Shown here piece after piece: positions 44,999 to 53,588 of a stretch of DNA of 64,000 nucleotides. Location: the NCBI GenBank assembly GCA_046349435.1, contig JAXMCI010000035.1, forward strand, positions 1-64,000, written 5' to 3'. Under the pieces are notes generated by a model that was not told where the DNA came from, did no database searches, and was given only the letters and a program-made list of their open reading frames with translations. The translations under genes and the position numbers were made by a program. How positions within the stretch are numbered: the first letter of the stretch is position 1; the number at the start of each line of letters is the position of its first letter. This DNA comes from JAXMCI01 sp046349435 (GTDB taxonomy: Bacteria; Pseudomonadota; Alphaproteobacteria; Dongiales; Dongiaceae).

Positions 44999-45688
44999 CT
45001 ACTTGCCCGGCCGGAAGCGCTGCGCCCGGGCGGCGGCCTCGGCGCGCTGCGCCGCGGTCATCTGCGCCTCCAGCGCCGCCTGCCGCTGCGGCGCCTCCTG
45101 GACCCCGCCCTTGGCGGCCAGGATCAGCCACATGTCGGCCTGCACCACGTCGCGGGTCACCGCCTGGCCGTCGGCCAGCATCGCGCCGACCTGGTACTGT
45201 GCCGGGGCGAAGCCCTGCTTGGCGGCCTTGAGGTACCAGGCGGCCGCGGCCAGCGAGTCGCGCGGATAGCCGACGCCGGCGGCGTAGAGCTGGCCGATGG
45301 TGTACTGCGCCTGCGGCAGGTTCTGGTTGGCGGCGGCGCGGAACCACTGCGCGGCCATCGCCGGATCCTTGGTCACGCCGTTGCCGTAGAAGTAGAGCAG
45401 GCCGAGGCTGTATTGCGCGGCGGCGTGCTCGTGCCGCGCCGCCAGCCCGAAATACTTCGCCGCCGTCGAGGCATCCTGGGGCACGCCGCGGCCGTCGCGG
45501 TAGAGCAGCCCCAGCCCGTAGGCCGCCGCCGGATCCTTCTTCTTGAAGTTGCCCTCCCAGATCTGCCGGGCGGCGGCGTAGTCGCCGGCGCGGTAGGCGA
45601 CCAGCCCCGCCTCCTCGGCACGGGCGGCCGGCGCCAGCGCCAGGCCGGCGAGCAGGACGATGACGACGAACAGGCTGCGTACGCTCAC
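44999..45688 (-). CDS. Sel1-repeat protein with signal peptide
   Basis: 229 residues starting at GTG 45688 inside a GTGA overlap with the AraC gene. Signal sequence SLFVVIVLLAGLALAPAARAEE, then five to six Sel1 repeats of 36 residues (AAYGLGLLYRDGRGVPQDASTAAKYFGLAA, AQYSLGLLYFYGNGVTKDPAMAAQWFRAAA, AQYTIGQLYAAGVGYPRDS, AQYQVGAMLADGQAVTRDVVQADMW). It should be a periplasmic solenoid for protein binding. A longer frame toward 46243 is only a shadow of the AraC gene. Confidence 0.92.
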   Translation of the reverse strand: MSVRSLFVVIVLLAGLALAPAARAEEAGLVAYRAGDYAAARQIWEGNFKKKDPAAAYGLGLLYRDGRGVPQDASTAAKYFGLAARHEHAAAQYSLGLLYFYGNGVTKDPAMAAQWFRAAANQNLPQAQYTIGQLYAAGVGYPRDSLAAAAWYLKAAKQGFAPAQYQVGAMLADGQAVTRDVVQADMWLILAAKGGVQEAPQRQAALEAQMTAAQRAEAAARAQRFRPGK

Positions 45689-46509
45689 GATTCCCCCCGC
45701 CAGCGGCTCTGCCGCAGCTCGCGCGGCGCCCGGCCGTAGCGCCGCTTCATCAGCCGCGAGAAATGATTGGGACTCTGGAAGCCGGCCTGGTAGGCGGCCT
45801 CGGCGATCTTCAGCCCGGTCTGGTGCAGCAGGTAGAGGCCCTGCTCGCAGCGCACCGACCAGAGATAGGCGCCGGGGGTGCAGCCGAGATGGGCACGGAA
45901 CAGGCGGAAGAGATGCTGCGGCGCCACCCCGACCTGGCGCGCCAGCGCCGCGACGGTCAGCCGCTCGCGGAAATGCGCCTCGATGTGGCGGCGGGCCCGC
46001 AGCACCGCCGGCGGCAGCGGCCGCTCCTCGACCACCAGGCGCGAGCGGTGCAGGAACTCGAGGAAGGCGCTGCGCGCCAGCGCGCCGCGCAGCGCGGTCA
46101 GCTCGGCCCCGGCGCCGCGCTCCAGCCCGAGGCCGAGGCGGAACAGCGCGGCCAGCCGGGCGGTCAGCGGCTGCGCCGCCCAGGGCAGGCCGGGCGCCGG
46201 CGCCGGCCCGTGGAAGCGCGGCGGGTCCTGCGTCTCGCACCACAGGATGTGGGTGTCGGGCCGGCCGAGGAAGCGGTAGCGGACCCGGCGCTCCGACAGG
46301 ATCAGCGCCGCCTCGCCGCCGCAGAGCAGCCGCTCGGCGCCGTCGACCTCGAGCGCGACGCGGCCCCGGCGCAGCCCGATCAGGCTCAGCATGAAGCCGT
46401 GGATCGGGCCGTAGACCTCGCCCTCGCGGTGGGCGTACTGGCCGAAGCGGAAATCCTGCCGCTCGTCGAGCAGGGCGAGGTCGGGACGGGCGGCGACGCG
46501 GGCATCCAT
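45685..46509 (-). CDS. AraC-family transcriptional regulator
   Basis: 274 residues. N-terminal cupin-like ligand domain (QDFRFGQYAHREGEVYGPIHGFML, RVALEVDGAERLLCGGEAALILSERRVRYRFLG) and two C-terminal helix-turn-helices (LTVAALARQVGVAPQHLFRLFRAHLG; LKIAEAAYQAGFQSPNHFSRLMKRRYGRAPRELR). It sits directly downstream of the BMP transporter genes on the same strand (24 bases from the last permease stop), so it is the likely regulator of that cluster, perhaps responding to its substrate. The Sel1 gene is coupled to it by GTGA. Confidence 0.93.
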   Translation of the reverse strand: MDARVAARPDLALLDERQDFRFGQYAHREGEVYGPIHGFMLSLIGLRRGRVALEVDGAERLLCGGEAALILSERRVRYRFLGRPDTHILWCETQDPPRFHGPAPAPGLPWAAQPLTARLAALFRLGLGLERGAGAELTALRGALARSAFLEFLHRSRLVVEERPLPPAVLRARRHIEAHFRERLTVAALARQVGVAPQHLFRLFRAHLGCTPGAYLWSVRCEQGLYLLHQTGLKIAEAAYQAGFQSPNHFSRLMKRRYGRAPRELRQSRWRGES

Positions 46510-46532
46510 GGCGACAAATTTAAGGCGGCCCG

Positions 46533-47465
46533 CTATTCCCGGCTATAGGGTTGGCCGAGCATCGCCGGCGCCCGCGCCCCGGAGCGGTAGAGCGCCAGCG
46601 CCGCCAGCCCGGCGAGGTAGGGCAGCGCCAGCAGGATCTGGAAGGGGATGTGCAGCCCGACCCCCTGGATCTGCAGCTGCAGCGCCTCGATGAAGGCGAA
46701 GGCCAGCGCCGCCAGCAGGATCGGCCAGGGCCGCCAGCCGCCGGCGATGACGATGATGATGGCCAGCCAGCCGCGCCCGTTGGTCATGTCCGGCACGTAC
46801 TGGGTGGCCGAGCCGACCGAGAGGAAGGCGCCGCCCAGCCCGGCCAGCGCCGCGCCGCCGACCACCGCGCCGACCTGGCGGCGGAAGACGTTGCGCCCCT
46901 TGCTGTCGAGCGCCTTGGCGTTCTCGCCGATGCAGCGCAGCTCGAGCCCGAGCCGGGTGCGGTAGAGCAGCAGCCAGGCGGCCGGCACGGCGAGCAGCGC
47001 CAGGTAGGTCGGCGCCTTCTGCTGGAACAGCACCGGCCCGAGCCAGGGCAGCTCGGCCAGGGCCGGCACCGGCCAGGGCATGAAGATCGGGATCGCCGGC
47101 GTGCTGTTGCGGAACAGCACCTTGAAGAGGAAGGTGGTGAGGCCCGAGGCCAGCAGGTTGAGCGCCAGCCCGGTGATGATCTGCTCGACCCTGAGCCCGA
47201 TCGCCAGCACCGCCAGCAGCACGCCGACCAGCGCGCCGGACAGCGCCGCCGCCGCCATCCCGGCCCACGGGCTGCCGGTCATGAAGGCGACGGCGAAGCC
47301 GGTGAAGGCGCCGGTCAGCATGGTGCCCTCGAGCCCCATGTTGTAGACGCCGCAGCGTTCCGACAGCATCTCGCCCAGCGCCGCCAGCAGCAGCGGCGTG
47401 GCGATCCGGAGCGTGGCCGCCAGCACGCTCAGCACCACCGTCTCCTGCAGCAGCTGCTCAACCAT
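46533..47465 (-). CDS. BMP-type nucleoside ABC transporter permease 2
   Basis: 310 residues, many helices, of the permease family found with BmpA/PnrA binding proteins. Landmarks: LLLAALGEMLSERCGVYNMGLEGTMLTGAFTGF, VEQIITGLALNLLASGLTTFLF, LGLELRCIGENAKALDSKGRNVFRRQVGAVVGGAALAGLGGAFLSVG. ATG 47465 is chosen; it overlaps the upstream permease gene by eight bases. Together with permease 1 it forms the membrane channel. Confidence 0.93.
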   Translation of the reverse strand: MVEQLLQETVVLSVLAATLRIATPLLLAALGEMLSERCGVYNMGLEGTMLTGAFTGFAVAFMTGSPWAGMAAAALSGALVGVLLAVLAIGLRVEQIITGLALNLLASGLTTFLFKVLFRNSTPAIPIFMPWPVPALAELPWLGPVLFQQKAPTYLALLAVPAAWLLLYRTRLGLELRCIGENAKALDSKGRNVFRRQVGAVVGGAALAGLGGAFLSVGSATQYVPDMTNGRGWLAIIIVIAGGWRPWPILLAALAFAFIEALQLQIQGVGLHIPFQILLALPYLAGLAALALYRSGARAPAMLGQPYSRE

Positions 47466-48537
47466 GGCGGCGCACCAGGCGGTAGCGGCCGAGCGCGCTG
47501 GCGGCGAGCAGCGCCAGCAGCACGATCGCCTGGATGGCGTAGGCCAGCGACGAGGGCACGCCGGTGCGGATCTGCATGTAGAGCGCGCCGTTGGCCAGGC
47601 CGCCGAACAGGATGGCGGCCGGCACCACGCCGAGCGGCTGCAGCCGGGCCAGGATGGCGACGATGATGCCGGCATAGCCGACGCCGCCGGAGATGCCGTC
47701 CTTGAGCCGCTCGTGGATGCCGAAGGCCTCGGAGATGCCGGCCAGCCCGGCGAGCGCGCCGGAGAGCGCCATCACCCCGACGAACAGGCGCTTCACGTCG
47801 GTGCCCTTGAACAGCATGGCGCGCGGATTGGCGCCGAGGCCGCGGATCTCGAAGCCGAGCGCGGTGCGGGCGAGCAGGACGTGCACCGCCAGCGCGGCCA
47901 GCAGCGCCAGCGGGAATCCGAGATGCAGCCGGGTGCGCTCGATCAGCCGCGGCATGGCGAGCGCCGGGTCGAACTTGGCGGTCTGCGGATAGATGTTGCC
48001 GCCCTCGGTCCAGGGCCCGTTCAGCAGCAGCATCGAGAGCGCGTAGAGGATGAGGTAGTTGAGGATGACGGTGCCGATCACCTCGTCGACCCCGGCTCGC
48101 ACCCGCAGCCACCCGGCGAGCCCGGCATAGGCGGCGCCGCCCGCCATGCCGGCGGCGAGCACGACGACGAGGCCGAGCGGCGCGGGCAGCAGGGCCGCCC
48201 AGCCGCTGCACCAGGCGGCCAGCATGGCGCCGGCATAGAGCTGGCCCTCGGCGCCGATGTTCCAGGCCCGGGCGCGGAAGGCGACGGCGCAGGCCAGCCC
48301 GGTGAAGATCAGCGGCGTCGCCCGCACCAGCGTCTCGGCCAGCGCCCGGGCGGAGCCGAAGGCGCCGGTCCACAGCGCCGCGAAGCCCTTGGCCGGGTCG
48401 GCCCCGGCGGCGAGGAAGAGCAGCCCGCCGGCGACCAGCGAGCCGGCCAGCGTCAGCGCCGCCACGGTCAGCCATTGCAGCCGGCCGGGCGCCGCGCGGC
48501 GCTCCAGCCGCAGGCCGCCGACGGTGACGCCGCTCAC
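47458..48537 (-). CDS. BMP-type nucleoside ABC transporter permease 1
   Basis: 359 residues, about ten membrane helices. Landmarks: LVRATPLIFTGLACAVAFRARAWNIGAEGQLYAGAM, VDEVIGTVILNYLILYAL, LGFEIRGLGANPRAMLFKGTDVKRLFVGVMALSGALAGLAGISEAFG. The start overlaps the ATPase gene by four bases. It is the first permease of the pair and would form a heterodimer with permease 2. The N-terminal region (residues 1-40) is predicted cytoplasmic with a basic stretch. Confidence 0.93.
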   Translation of the reverse strand: MSGVTVGGLRLERRAAPGRLQWLTVAALTLAGSLVAGGLLFLAAGADPAKGFAALWTGAFGSARALAETLVRATPLIFTGLACAVAFRARAWNIGAEGQLYAGAMLAAWCSGWAALLPAPLGLVVVLAAGMAGGAAYAGLAGWLRVRAGVDEVIGTVILNYLILYALSMLLLNGPWTEGGNIYPQTAKFDPALAMPRLIERTRLHLGFPLALLAALAVHVLLARTALGFEIRGLGANPRAMLFKGTDVKRLFVGVMALSGALAGLAGISEAFGIHERLKDGISGGVGYAGIIVAILARLQPLGVVPAAILFGGLANGALYMQIRTGVPSSLAYAIQAIVLLALLAASALGRYRLVRRHG

Positions 48538-50048
48538 GCCTGGCCCGCCATCAGCAGCCCGAGCCGGGCGCGGTCGGCCGCCGCCGCCTCGAGCACCGCC
48601 ATGATCTCGCCGCGGAAGATCACCGCGATGCGGTCGGCCAGCGCCAGCAGGTCGTCGAGCTCCTCCGAGCAGAGCAGGATGGCGTAGCCCTCGCGCCGCT
48701 TCTCCAGCAGCAGCCGGTAGAGCTGCTCGACGACGCCGACATCGAGCCCGCGGGTCGGCTGGTTGAGCAGCAGGCAGTGCCGGCTCTGCGCCAGCTCGCG
48801 CGCCAGGATGACCTTCTGCGCATTGCCGCCGGAGAGCGTGCGCACCGGCGCCGAGACGCTGGGCGCGGCGATCGCGAAGTCGCGCACCCGGTCCTCGGCG
48901 AAGCGGCGCAGCCGGCCGCGGTCAAGGAAGCCGGCGGTGGCGAAGTCGCGGCTGCGCTGGCGGCCGAGCGCCAGGTTCTCGGCGACCGAGAAATCCGGGA
49001 CGAGGCCGAGCGCGAAGCGGTCCTCCGGCGCGTGGCCGACCCCGGCCGCCATGATCTCGGCCGGGCGGCGGCCGGCGATCGATGCTCCGTCCAGCCGGAT
49101 GCTGCCGCGGGCCGGCCGGCGCACCCCGACCAGCGTCTCGAACAGCTCGCTCTGGCCGTTGCCGGCGACCCCGGCGAGGCCCAGGATCTCGCCGCGCCGC
49201 ACGGCGAACCCGACGCCCTTCAGCACCGGGACGCCGCGCGCCCGCTCGACCCAGAGATCCTCGACCTCGAGCAGCGGCGCGCCCGGCGTGCCGGCCGGCC
49301 GCGCCGGCCGCAGCTCGACCTCGCGCCCGACCATCAGCCGGGCCAGCGCGGCGGCGCTGGAGCGGCCCGGCACCACCGTCGCCTCGCTGCGGCCGCGGCG
49401 CAGGATGGTGACGCGGTCGGCCTGCATGACCTCGGCCAGCTTGTGCGAGATCAGCAGCACGGCGATGCCCTCGGCCGTCATGCTGCGGATCACCGCGAAG
49501 AGCCGCTCGGATTCCTGCGGCGTCAGCGAGGCGGTCGGCTCGTCGAGGATCAGCAGCCGCGCCCCGAGATAGACCGCCTTCAGGATCTCGACCCATTGCT
49601 GCTCGCCGACCGCCAGATCGGCGACGCGCGCCTCCGGATCGAGGGCGAGGCCGAGGCGGGCGGCCAGCCCGGCGATGCGGGCGCGGGCGGCGCGCCGGCC
49701 GCGCAGCGTGCTGCCCTCCGTGCCGACCGTGATGTTCTCGCGGACGGTGAAGCCCGGCACCAGCACGAAGTGCTGCTGCACCAGCCCGATGCCGGCCGCG
49801 ATGGCGTCGGCCGGCGAGCGCAGCACCACCGGCCGGCCGTCGATCAGGATGCGCCCGGCATCCGGCCGGTAGAGCCCGTAGAGGCAGGCCGAGAGCGTCG
49901 ACTTGCCCGCGCCGTTCTCGCCGAGCAGCGCGTGCAGCTCGCCGGGCGCCACCTCGAGGGCGACGCCGTCATTGGCGGCGACCGCCCCGAAGCGCTTGGT
50001 CAGGCCCTCGACCCGGAGCCGCGGCGGGAGCTCCGCCGGGGCCGCCAT
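48534..50048 (-). CDS. BMP-type nucleoside ABC transporter ATP-binding protein (double domain)
   Basis: 504 residues with two ABC domains in tandem. First: Walker A LLGENGAGKSTLSACLYG, signature region LAVGEQQWVEILKAV, Walker B LLILDEPTASLTPQE, H-loop LISHK. Second: a degenerate Walker A (AGVAGNGQSELFETLVG), signature LSGGNAQKVILARELA and QPTRGLDVG in place of the normal Walker B. This one-functional-site arrangement is the norm in the nucleoside and monosaccharide importer families. ATG 50048 overlaps the BMP stop by one base (TGATG). Confidence 0.95.
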   Translation of the reverse strand: MAAPAELPPRLRVEGLTKRFGAVAANDGVALEVAPGELHALLGENGAGKSTLSACLYGLYRPDAGRILIDGRPVVLRSPADAIAAGIGLVQQHFVLVPGFTVRENITVGTEGSTLRGRRAARARIAGLAARLGLALDPEARVADLAVGEQQWVEILKAVYLGARLLILDEPTASLTPQESERLFAVIRSMTAEGIAVLLISHKLAEVMQADRVTILRRGRSEATVVPGRSSAAALARLMVGREVELRPARPAGTPGAPLLEVEDLWVERARGVPVLKGVGFAVRRGEILGLAGVAGNGQSELFETLVGVRRPARGSIRLDGASIAGRRPAEIMAAGVGHAPEDRFALGLVPDFSVAENLALGRQRSRDFATAGFLDRGRLRRFAEDRVRDFAIAAPSVSAPVRTLSGGNAQKVILARELAQSRHCLLLNQPTRGLDVGVVEQLYRLLLEKRREGYAILLCSEELDDLLALADRIAVIFRGEIMAVLEAAAADRARLGLLMAGQA

Positions 50049-51079
50049 CAGTCGGAGGCCGGCTCCTTGAGGTTGAGCTCGATCGTCTTCTCGCCGGAGA
50101 CGATCTTGGCCTTGGTCGCCTCGACCAGCGCCGCGACGTCGGCCGGCACCCTGGACTTCCAGGACTCCGAGATCCCCGCCAGGTCGGCGCCGCCCTTGGC
50201 CATGCCGAACCACACCGGCTCGGCCGGCGCGGCATAGGGCGTGCCCTTGGTCTTGTGGTCCCACCACTGGTCGATCAGCCAGTCGATCTCCGGATCCCAC
50301 CTGAGGAGCGCGCTGCTCACCACCGACTTCGGCGCCAGCTTGCTGAGGTCGACATAGTTGCCGAAGCAGCCGATGCCCTTCTGCTCGCAGATCTCGAAGG
50401 CGCCCTGCATCTGGTAGATGAAGTCGGCGCCGGCCGCGATCTGCGCCGCGGTGGCCTCCTGCTGCTTGGGCGGGTCGTACCAGCTCTGGATGAAGGTGAT
50501 CTTGGTCTTGACCGCCGGGTTGACGTCCTTGGCGCCCTGCTTGAAGGCGTTGATCTGGTCGTTGGTGTCCTCGGCCGGGATGGTCGAGACGACGCCGACC
50601 GTGTTCGACTTGGTCAGCTTGCCGGCCAGCATGCCGAGCAGGTAGGCCGGCTCGTGCCCGTGCAGGAAGATCCAGTAGGCGTTCTTGCCCAGCGCGCGAT
50701 TGCCCGACCCGCTCATCACGAACATCGTGTCGGGATAGTCCTTCATCACCTTCTCGATGGCGTCGGCATAGGTGGTGTTGCCGAAGATGATGTCGTACTC
50801 GCCGGTCTCGGCGTAGGTGCGGAAGACCTGCTCGGCGTTGTCGAAGACGCTCTCGCTGACATTGAGCTCGATGTCGAGCCCGTGCGGCTTGGCCGCCACC
50901 ACCCGCCGCCAGGAATCCATCGTGGACTTCTCCCACGGCGTCTCCTCGGTCGACGACAGGATCACCGCCACCTTGAGCTTGGTCGGATCGGCCGCGCCGG
51001 CCGGCGCGGCCAGCGCCAGCCCGAGGCCGAGCGCCGCCAGCGCGGCCGCGAAGAACCTCCTCGAGATCAGCATCTCCAT
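50048..51079 (-). CDS. BMP-family (BmpA/PnrA-like) substrate-binding protein
   Basis: 343 residues. Sec signal with a Ser-Arg-Arg start (LISRRFFAAALAALGLGLALAAPAGAA); no lipobox cysteine at the cleavage site, so it is periplasmic rather than a lipoprotein. Mature protein: VAVILSSTEETPWEKS, YDIIFGNTTYADAIEKVM, FVMSGSGNRALGKNAYWIFLHGHEPAYLLGMLAGKLTKS, FNVGVVSTIPAED, ADFIYQMQGAFEIC, WYDPPKQQEATAAQI. Members bind purine nucleosides or related bases. ATG 51079 with GGGAGAGG before it is chosen over ATG 51073. It follows Rieske oxygenase 1 across a 223-base gap full of inverted repeats. Confidence 0.93.
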   Translation of the reverse strand: MEMLISRRFFAAALAALGLGLALAAPAGAADPTKLKVAVILSSTEETPWEKSTMDSWRRVVAAKPHGLDIELNVSESVFDNAEQVFRTYAETGEYDIIFGNTTYADAIEKVMKDYPDTMFVMSGSGNRALGKNAYWIFLHGHEPAYLLGMLAGKLTKSNTVGVVSTIPAEDTNDQINAFKQGAKDVNPAVKTKITFIQSWYDPPKQQEATAAQIAAGADFIYQMQGAFEICEQKGIGCFGNYVDLSKLAPKSVVSSALLRWDPEIDWLIDQWWDHKTKGTPYAAPAEPVWFGMAKGGADLAGISESWKSRVPADVAALVEATKAKIVSGEKTIELNLKEPASD

Positions 51080-51142
51080 CCTCTCCCTCGTTCCGGCCGG
51101 AGCCCGGCCCGCCATCCCGTCCGTCAGCTTATCGCATCCCTC

Positions 51143-51170
51143 GTCCTTCGACAGGCTCACGACGAAGGAC
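51143..51170. repeat. Small inverted repeat GTCCTTCG...CGAAGGAC
   Basis: Eight-bp arms, 12-base loop, part of the CGTCCTTCGACAGGCTCA element family often scattered in alphaproteobacterial genomes. It lies in the BMP leader, immediately before the longer CGCGGAG palindrome. Confidence 0.75.
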
Positions 51171-51173
51171 GGA

Positions 51174-51255
51174 TTCACGCGGAGACGCGGAGCCGCCGAG
51201 GCGAGTCGCGGCCTTGGCCGGTGCGCCCTCCGCGTTCTCCGCGCCTCCGCGTGAC
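51174..51255. repeat. Palindromic element of the CGCGGAG type, copy 1
   Basis: Arms TTCACGCGGAGACGCGGAG (51174-51192) and the complementary CTCCGCGTTCTCCGCGCCTCC (from 51229) fold into a long imperfect hairpin. A similar element is at 54570-54658. It sits between Rieske oxygenase 1 and the BMP gene. Confidence 0.8.
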
Positions 51256-51302
51256 ATTCTCATTCTCGTCCGCGAGCACGCCCTGTCGAGGGCCGGCTGC
51301 GT

Positions 51303-52319
51303 TCATGCCTGGGAATCCCGGACCCTGCGCTTCGCCGGGATCACGCCGTAGGTCAGGCCGAGCTGCTGCAGCCAGCGGCGATAGGCCAGCGAGCTGCGGT
51401 CGCAGAGCTGGTGCTGCTCGGCCGCCGGATCGAGCGGCAGGCGCTGCGGGCGCTGCGATTCCAGCACCGCCTTGTCCTGCAGGAAGATGGCGTCCTGGAA
51501 GTCGACGAAGCGGCGGTGCGGCTGGCCCCGGGCGTAGGTCATGGCGAGCACGAACCAGGCGGTCACCATCGTCTCGGCCTGCGGCGCCACGGTGATCATG
51601 ATGATCTCCGCCGGCTTGCCGCCGGCCGCGCCGGGCTCCTTGGTCAGCAGCGCGGTCAGCGGCCGGGTCACCCGGTAGCTGTACTCGACCATGTCGCCGC
51701 CCTCGCTGAGCGCGTTGGAGCGCGGCTGCCAGACCCTGAAGTTGCGCACCGTGACGCCGGACGCGTCCGCCTCGACGGCGTAGTCGGGGATCTCGGTATG
51801 CGGCTCGGCGCCGAGCCAGCCGCGATGCACGAAGGCGAAATGCGCCATGTCGAGGAAGTTCTCGATGGCGCGCGGGCCGCTGGTCGCGATCGCGTAGGGT
51901 CCGGTCACCACCAGCTCGTAGTCCGCGTCGCTGCCGGCGAGGTCCGGCGGCCCCGCCGGCGGGTCGCCCAGCGACACCCAGACCAGGCCGTGCGCCTCGG
52001 CGACGCGGTAGCCCTTCACCACCGCCTTGCCGGGCGGCGCCGCCCCGGGCGCGGCCGGCATCGTGCGGCAGCGGCCGGCCGGGTCGAACTGCCAGCCGTG
52101 ATAGGGGCAGCCCAGCCGGTCCGGGCCGCGCACCTGGCCCAGCGACAGCTTGGCGCCGCGATGCGGGCAGCGATCCTGCCAGGCGCGCAGCCCCTCGGCG
52201 CTGCGCCACAGCACGATGTCCTCCTCGAGCAGCACCCGGCCGACCAGCCGGTCGCCATAGACCTCGTCCGACCGCGCCACCGCGTGCCAGTCGTCGAGCA
52301 GCACCCGGTCGGCGATCAT
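51303..52319 (-). CDS. Rieske oxygenase alpha subunit 1 (VanA-like)
   Basis: 338 residues. N-terminal Rieske [2Fe-2S] domain: CPHRGAKL (about residue 52) and CPYHGWQF. The C-terminal catalytic domain has the mononuclear-iron motif NFLDMAHFAFVH (D-x2-H-x4-H). The size and the lack of a small subunit fit alpha-only enzymes such as VanA, NdmA/NdmB and related O- or N-demethylases. ATG 52319 overlaps the second oxygenase by four bases (ATGA). It is the last gene of the pair before the BMP transporter. Substrate unknown. Confidence 0.93.
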   Translation of the reverse strand: MIADRVLLDDWHAVARSDEVYGDRLVGRVLLEEDIVLWRSAEGLRAWQDRCPHRGAKLSLGQVRGPDRLGCPYHGWQFDPAGRCRTMPAAPGAAPPGKAVVKGYRVAEAHGLVWVSLGDPPAGPPDLAGSDADYELVVTGPYAIATSGPRAIENFLDMAHFAFVHRGWLGAEPHTEIPDYAVEADASGVTVRNFRVWQPRSNALSEGGDMVEYSYRVTRPLTALLTKEPGAAGGKPAEIIMITVAPQAETMVTAWFVLAMTYARGQPHRRFVDFQDAIFLQDKAVLESQRPQRLPLDPAAEQHQLCDRSSLAYRRWLQQLGLTYGVIPAKRRVRDSQA

Positions 52320-53371
52320 GTGCCGCCTCCCATCCCGAAGCGCTCGACCAGCCCGCGCCGCCAGGCGAGCGACAGCCGGTCGGCCGGGATGTGGATCTCC
52401 TGGCGCAGGTCGAGCGGCAGGAAGGGCGGCTGCGCCTCGACCAGCGGCTGGTCCTCGACGACGATGGCGAGCGAGTCCCTGATCCAGTAGTCGGGATCGG
52501 GATCGCCCGTCGTGTCGGTGCAGATCTGGAAGATCCGGCACTCCGTCGCGCTCACCGGGCTGGCGGCGTCGGCGAAGTAGTGGACGAAATCGGAGCCCAC
52601 CGGCGCCACCTTGATCAGCGTCGCGAAGGGATAGGTCAGCTCGTAGGTGTAGACGACGTCGCGCCGGTCGAGCCCCGCCCCGGCCGCGTCGGGGAAGCGG
52701 TTGACGCCCTCGCGATAGGGAAAGGCGAAGGACAGGCCGTAGGGCTCCTGGCGGACCTCGTAGTGCGGCATGACCGCCTCGCCGGGCGCCCCGAAGCTGC
52801 CGCCATGGACCCAGGGGAAGTGGGCGACGTCGTTGAAGTTCTCGAGATGGCGGGCGGCCGAGCTCCGCCAGGCGAAGACCGGCATCGCCACCTTCTTCAG
52901 GGCCGGGTCGGCGATGCCGTCCCAGTGCGGCAGCGGCCAGATCGGCTGCTCCTTGAGGCAGACCCAGACCAGGCCGAGATGCTCGACGCAGCGATAGGTG
53001 GCGAGCCGCAGCTTCGGCGGGATCGGCGGCGCCGGGTCGGGGATCGAGGGGATGCGGGTGCAGGCGCCGTCGCCGGCATAGTGCAGCCCGTGCATCGGGC
53101 AGACCAGCTGGCCGTCCCTGACCCAGCCGGCGCTGAGCCGGGCGCCGCGATGCGGGCAGAGGTCGCGCGCCGCATGGACGCCGGCCGCGGTGCGCCACAG
53201 CACCAGCGGCACGTCGAGCAGCCGGGCGGCGAGCGGCCGGTCGGCCAGCTCGTGGGCGAAGGCGACGGGATGCCAGAAGCCGGCCAGCACGTGCCAGTCG
53301 CTCTCGCCGATGGCGCTGTCGCGCGGCCGCTCCTCCGGGCCGGACGTGCCGGACCTGGCTGGAAGGAACAT
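52316..53371 (-). CDS. Rieske oxygenase alpha subunit 2 (VanA-like)
   Basis: 351 residues. Rieske motifs CPHRGARL and CPMHGLHY with the cluster ligands in place; iron motif NFNDVAHFPWVH. It is clearly homologous to subunit 1 but divergent, so the two either use different substrates or form a mixed complex. The gene is first in its strand's run; ATG 53371 lies about 70 bases after a candidate promoter (53448-53476). It shares its upstream region with the divergent reductase gene, whose product probably passes electrons to both oxygenases. Confidence 0.93.
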   Translation of the reverse strand: MFLPARSGTSGPEERPRDSAIGESDWHVLAGFWHPVAFAHELADRPLAARLLDVPLVLWRTAAGVHAARDLCPHRGARLSAGWVRDGQLVCPMHGLHYAGDGACTRIPSIPDPAPPIPPKLRLATYRCVEHLGLVWVCLKEQPIWPLPHWDGIADPALKKVAMPVFAWRSSAARHLENFNDVAHFPWVHGGSFGAPGEAVMPHYEVRQEPYGLSFAFPYREGVNRFPDAAGAGLDRRDVVYTYELTYPFATLIKVAPVGSDFVHYFADAASPVSATECRIFQICTDTTGDPDPDYWIRDSLAIVVEDQPLVEAQPPFLPLDLRQEIHIPADRLSLAWRRGLVERFGMGGGT

Positions 53372-53447
53372 CGATGCCCCCTGTTGCCGGGCCGCCGCCC
53401 GCGCGGCGGGCGACGGGACTGCGGGATATCTGCGATCTTGCCGGGAT

Positions 53448-53476
53448 TTGATAGCAGAGCCGGCCCGGCGCGTTAA
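53448..53476 (-). promoter_or_regulatory. Candidate promoter TTAACG-N17-TATCAA for the Rieske genes
   Basis: Read on the minus strand, TTAACG (53471-53476) and TATCAA (53448-53453) are 17 bases apart, the spacing of a sigma-70 promoter, in the 217-base gap between the divergent oxygenase and reductase genes. Nothing comparable was seen for the reductase. Confidence 0.45.
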
Positions 53477-53588
53477 TGTCCCGGGCTGCCAACCTGTTGT
53501 CCCGGACTCACACGCATCCGCCCGGCCTTGGAGCGCCGCCGCGGCGGCGCTACTGTGGCCGGGCTCGCCCGATCGGGAGGTCGATCCC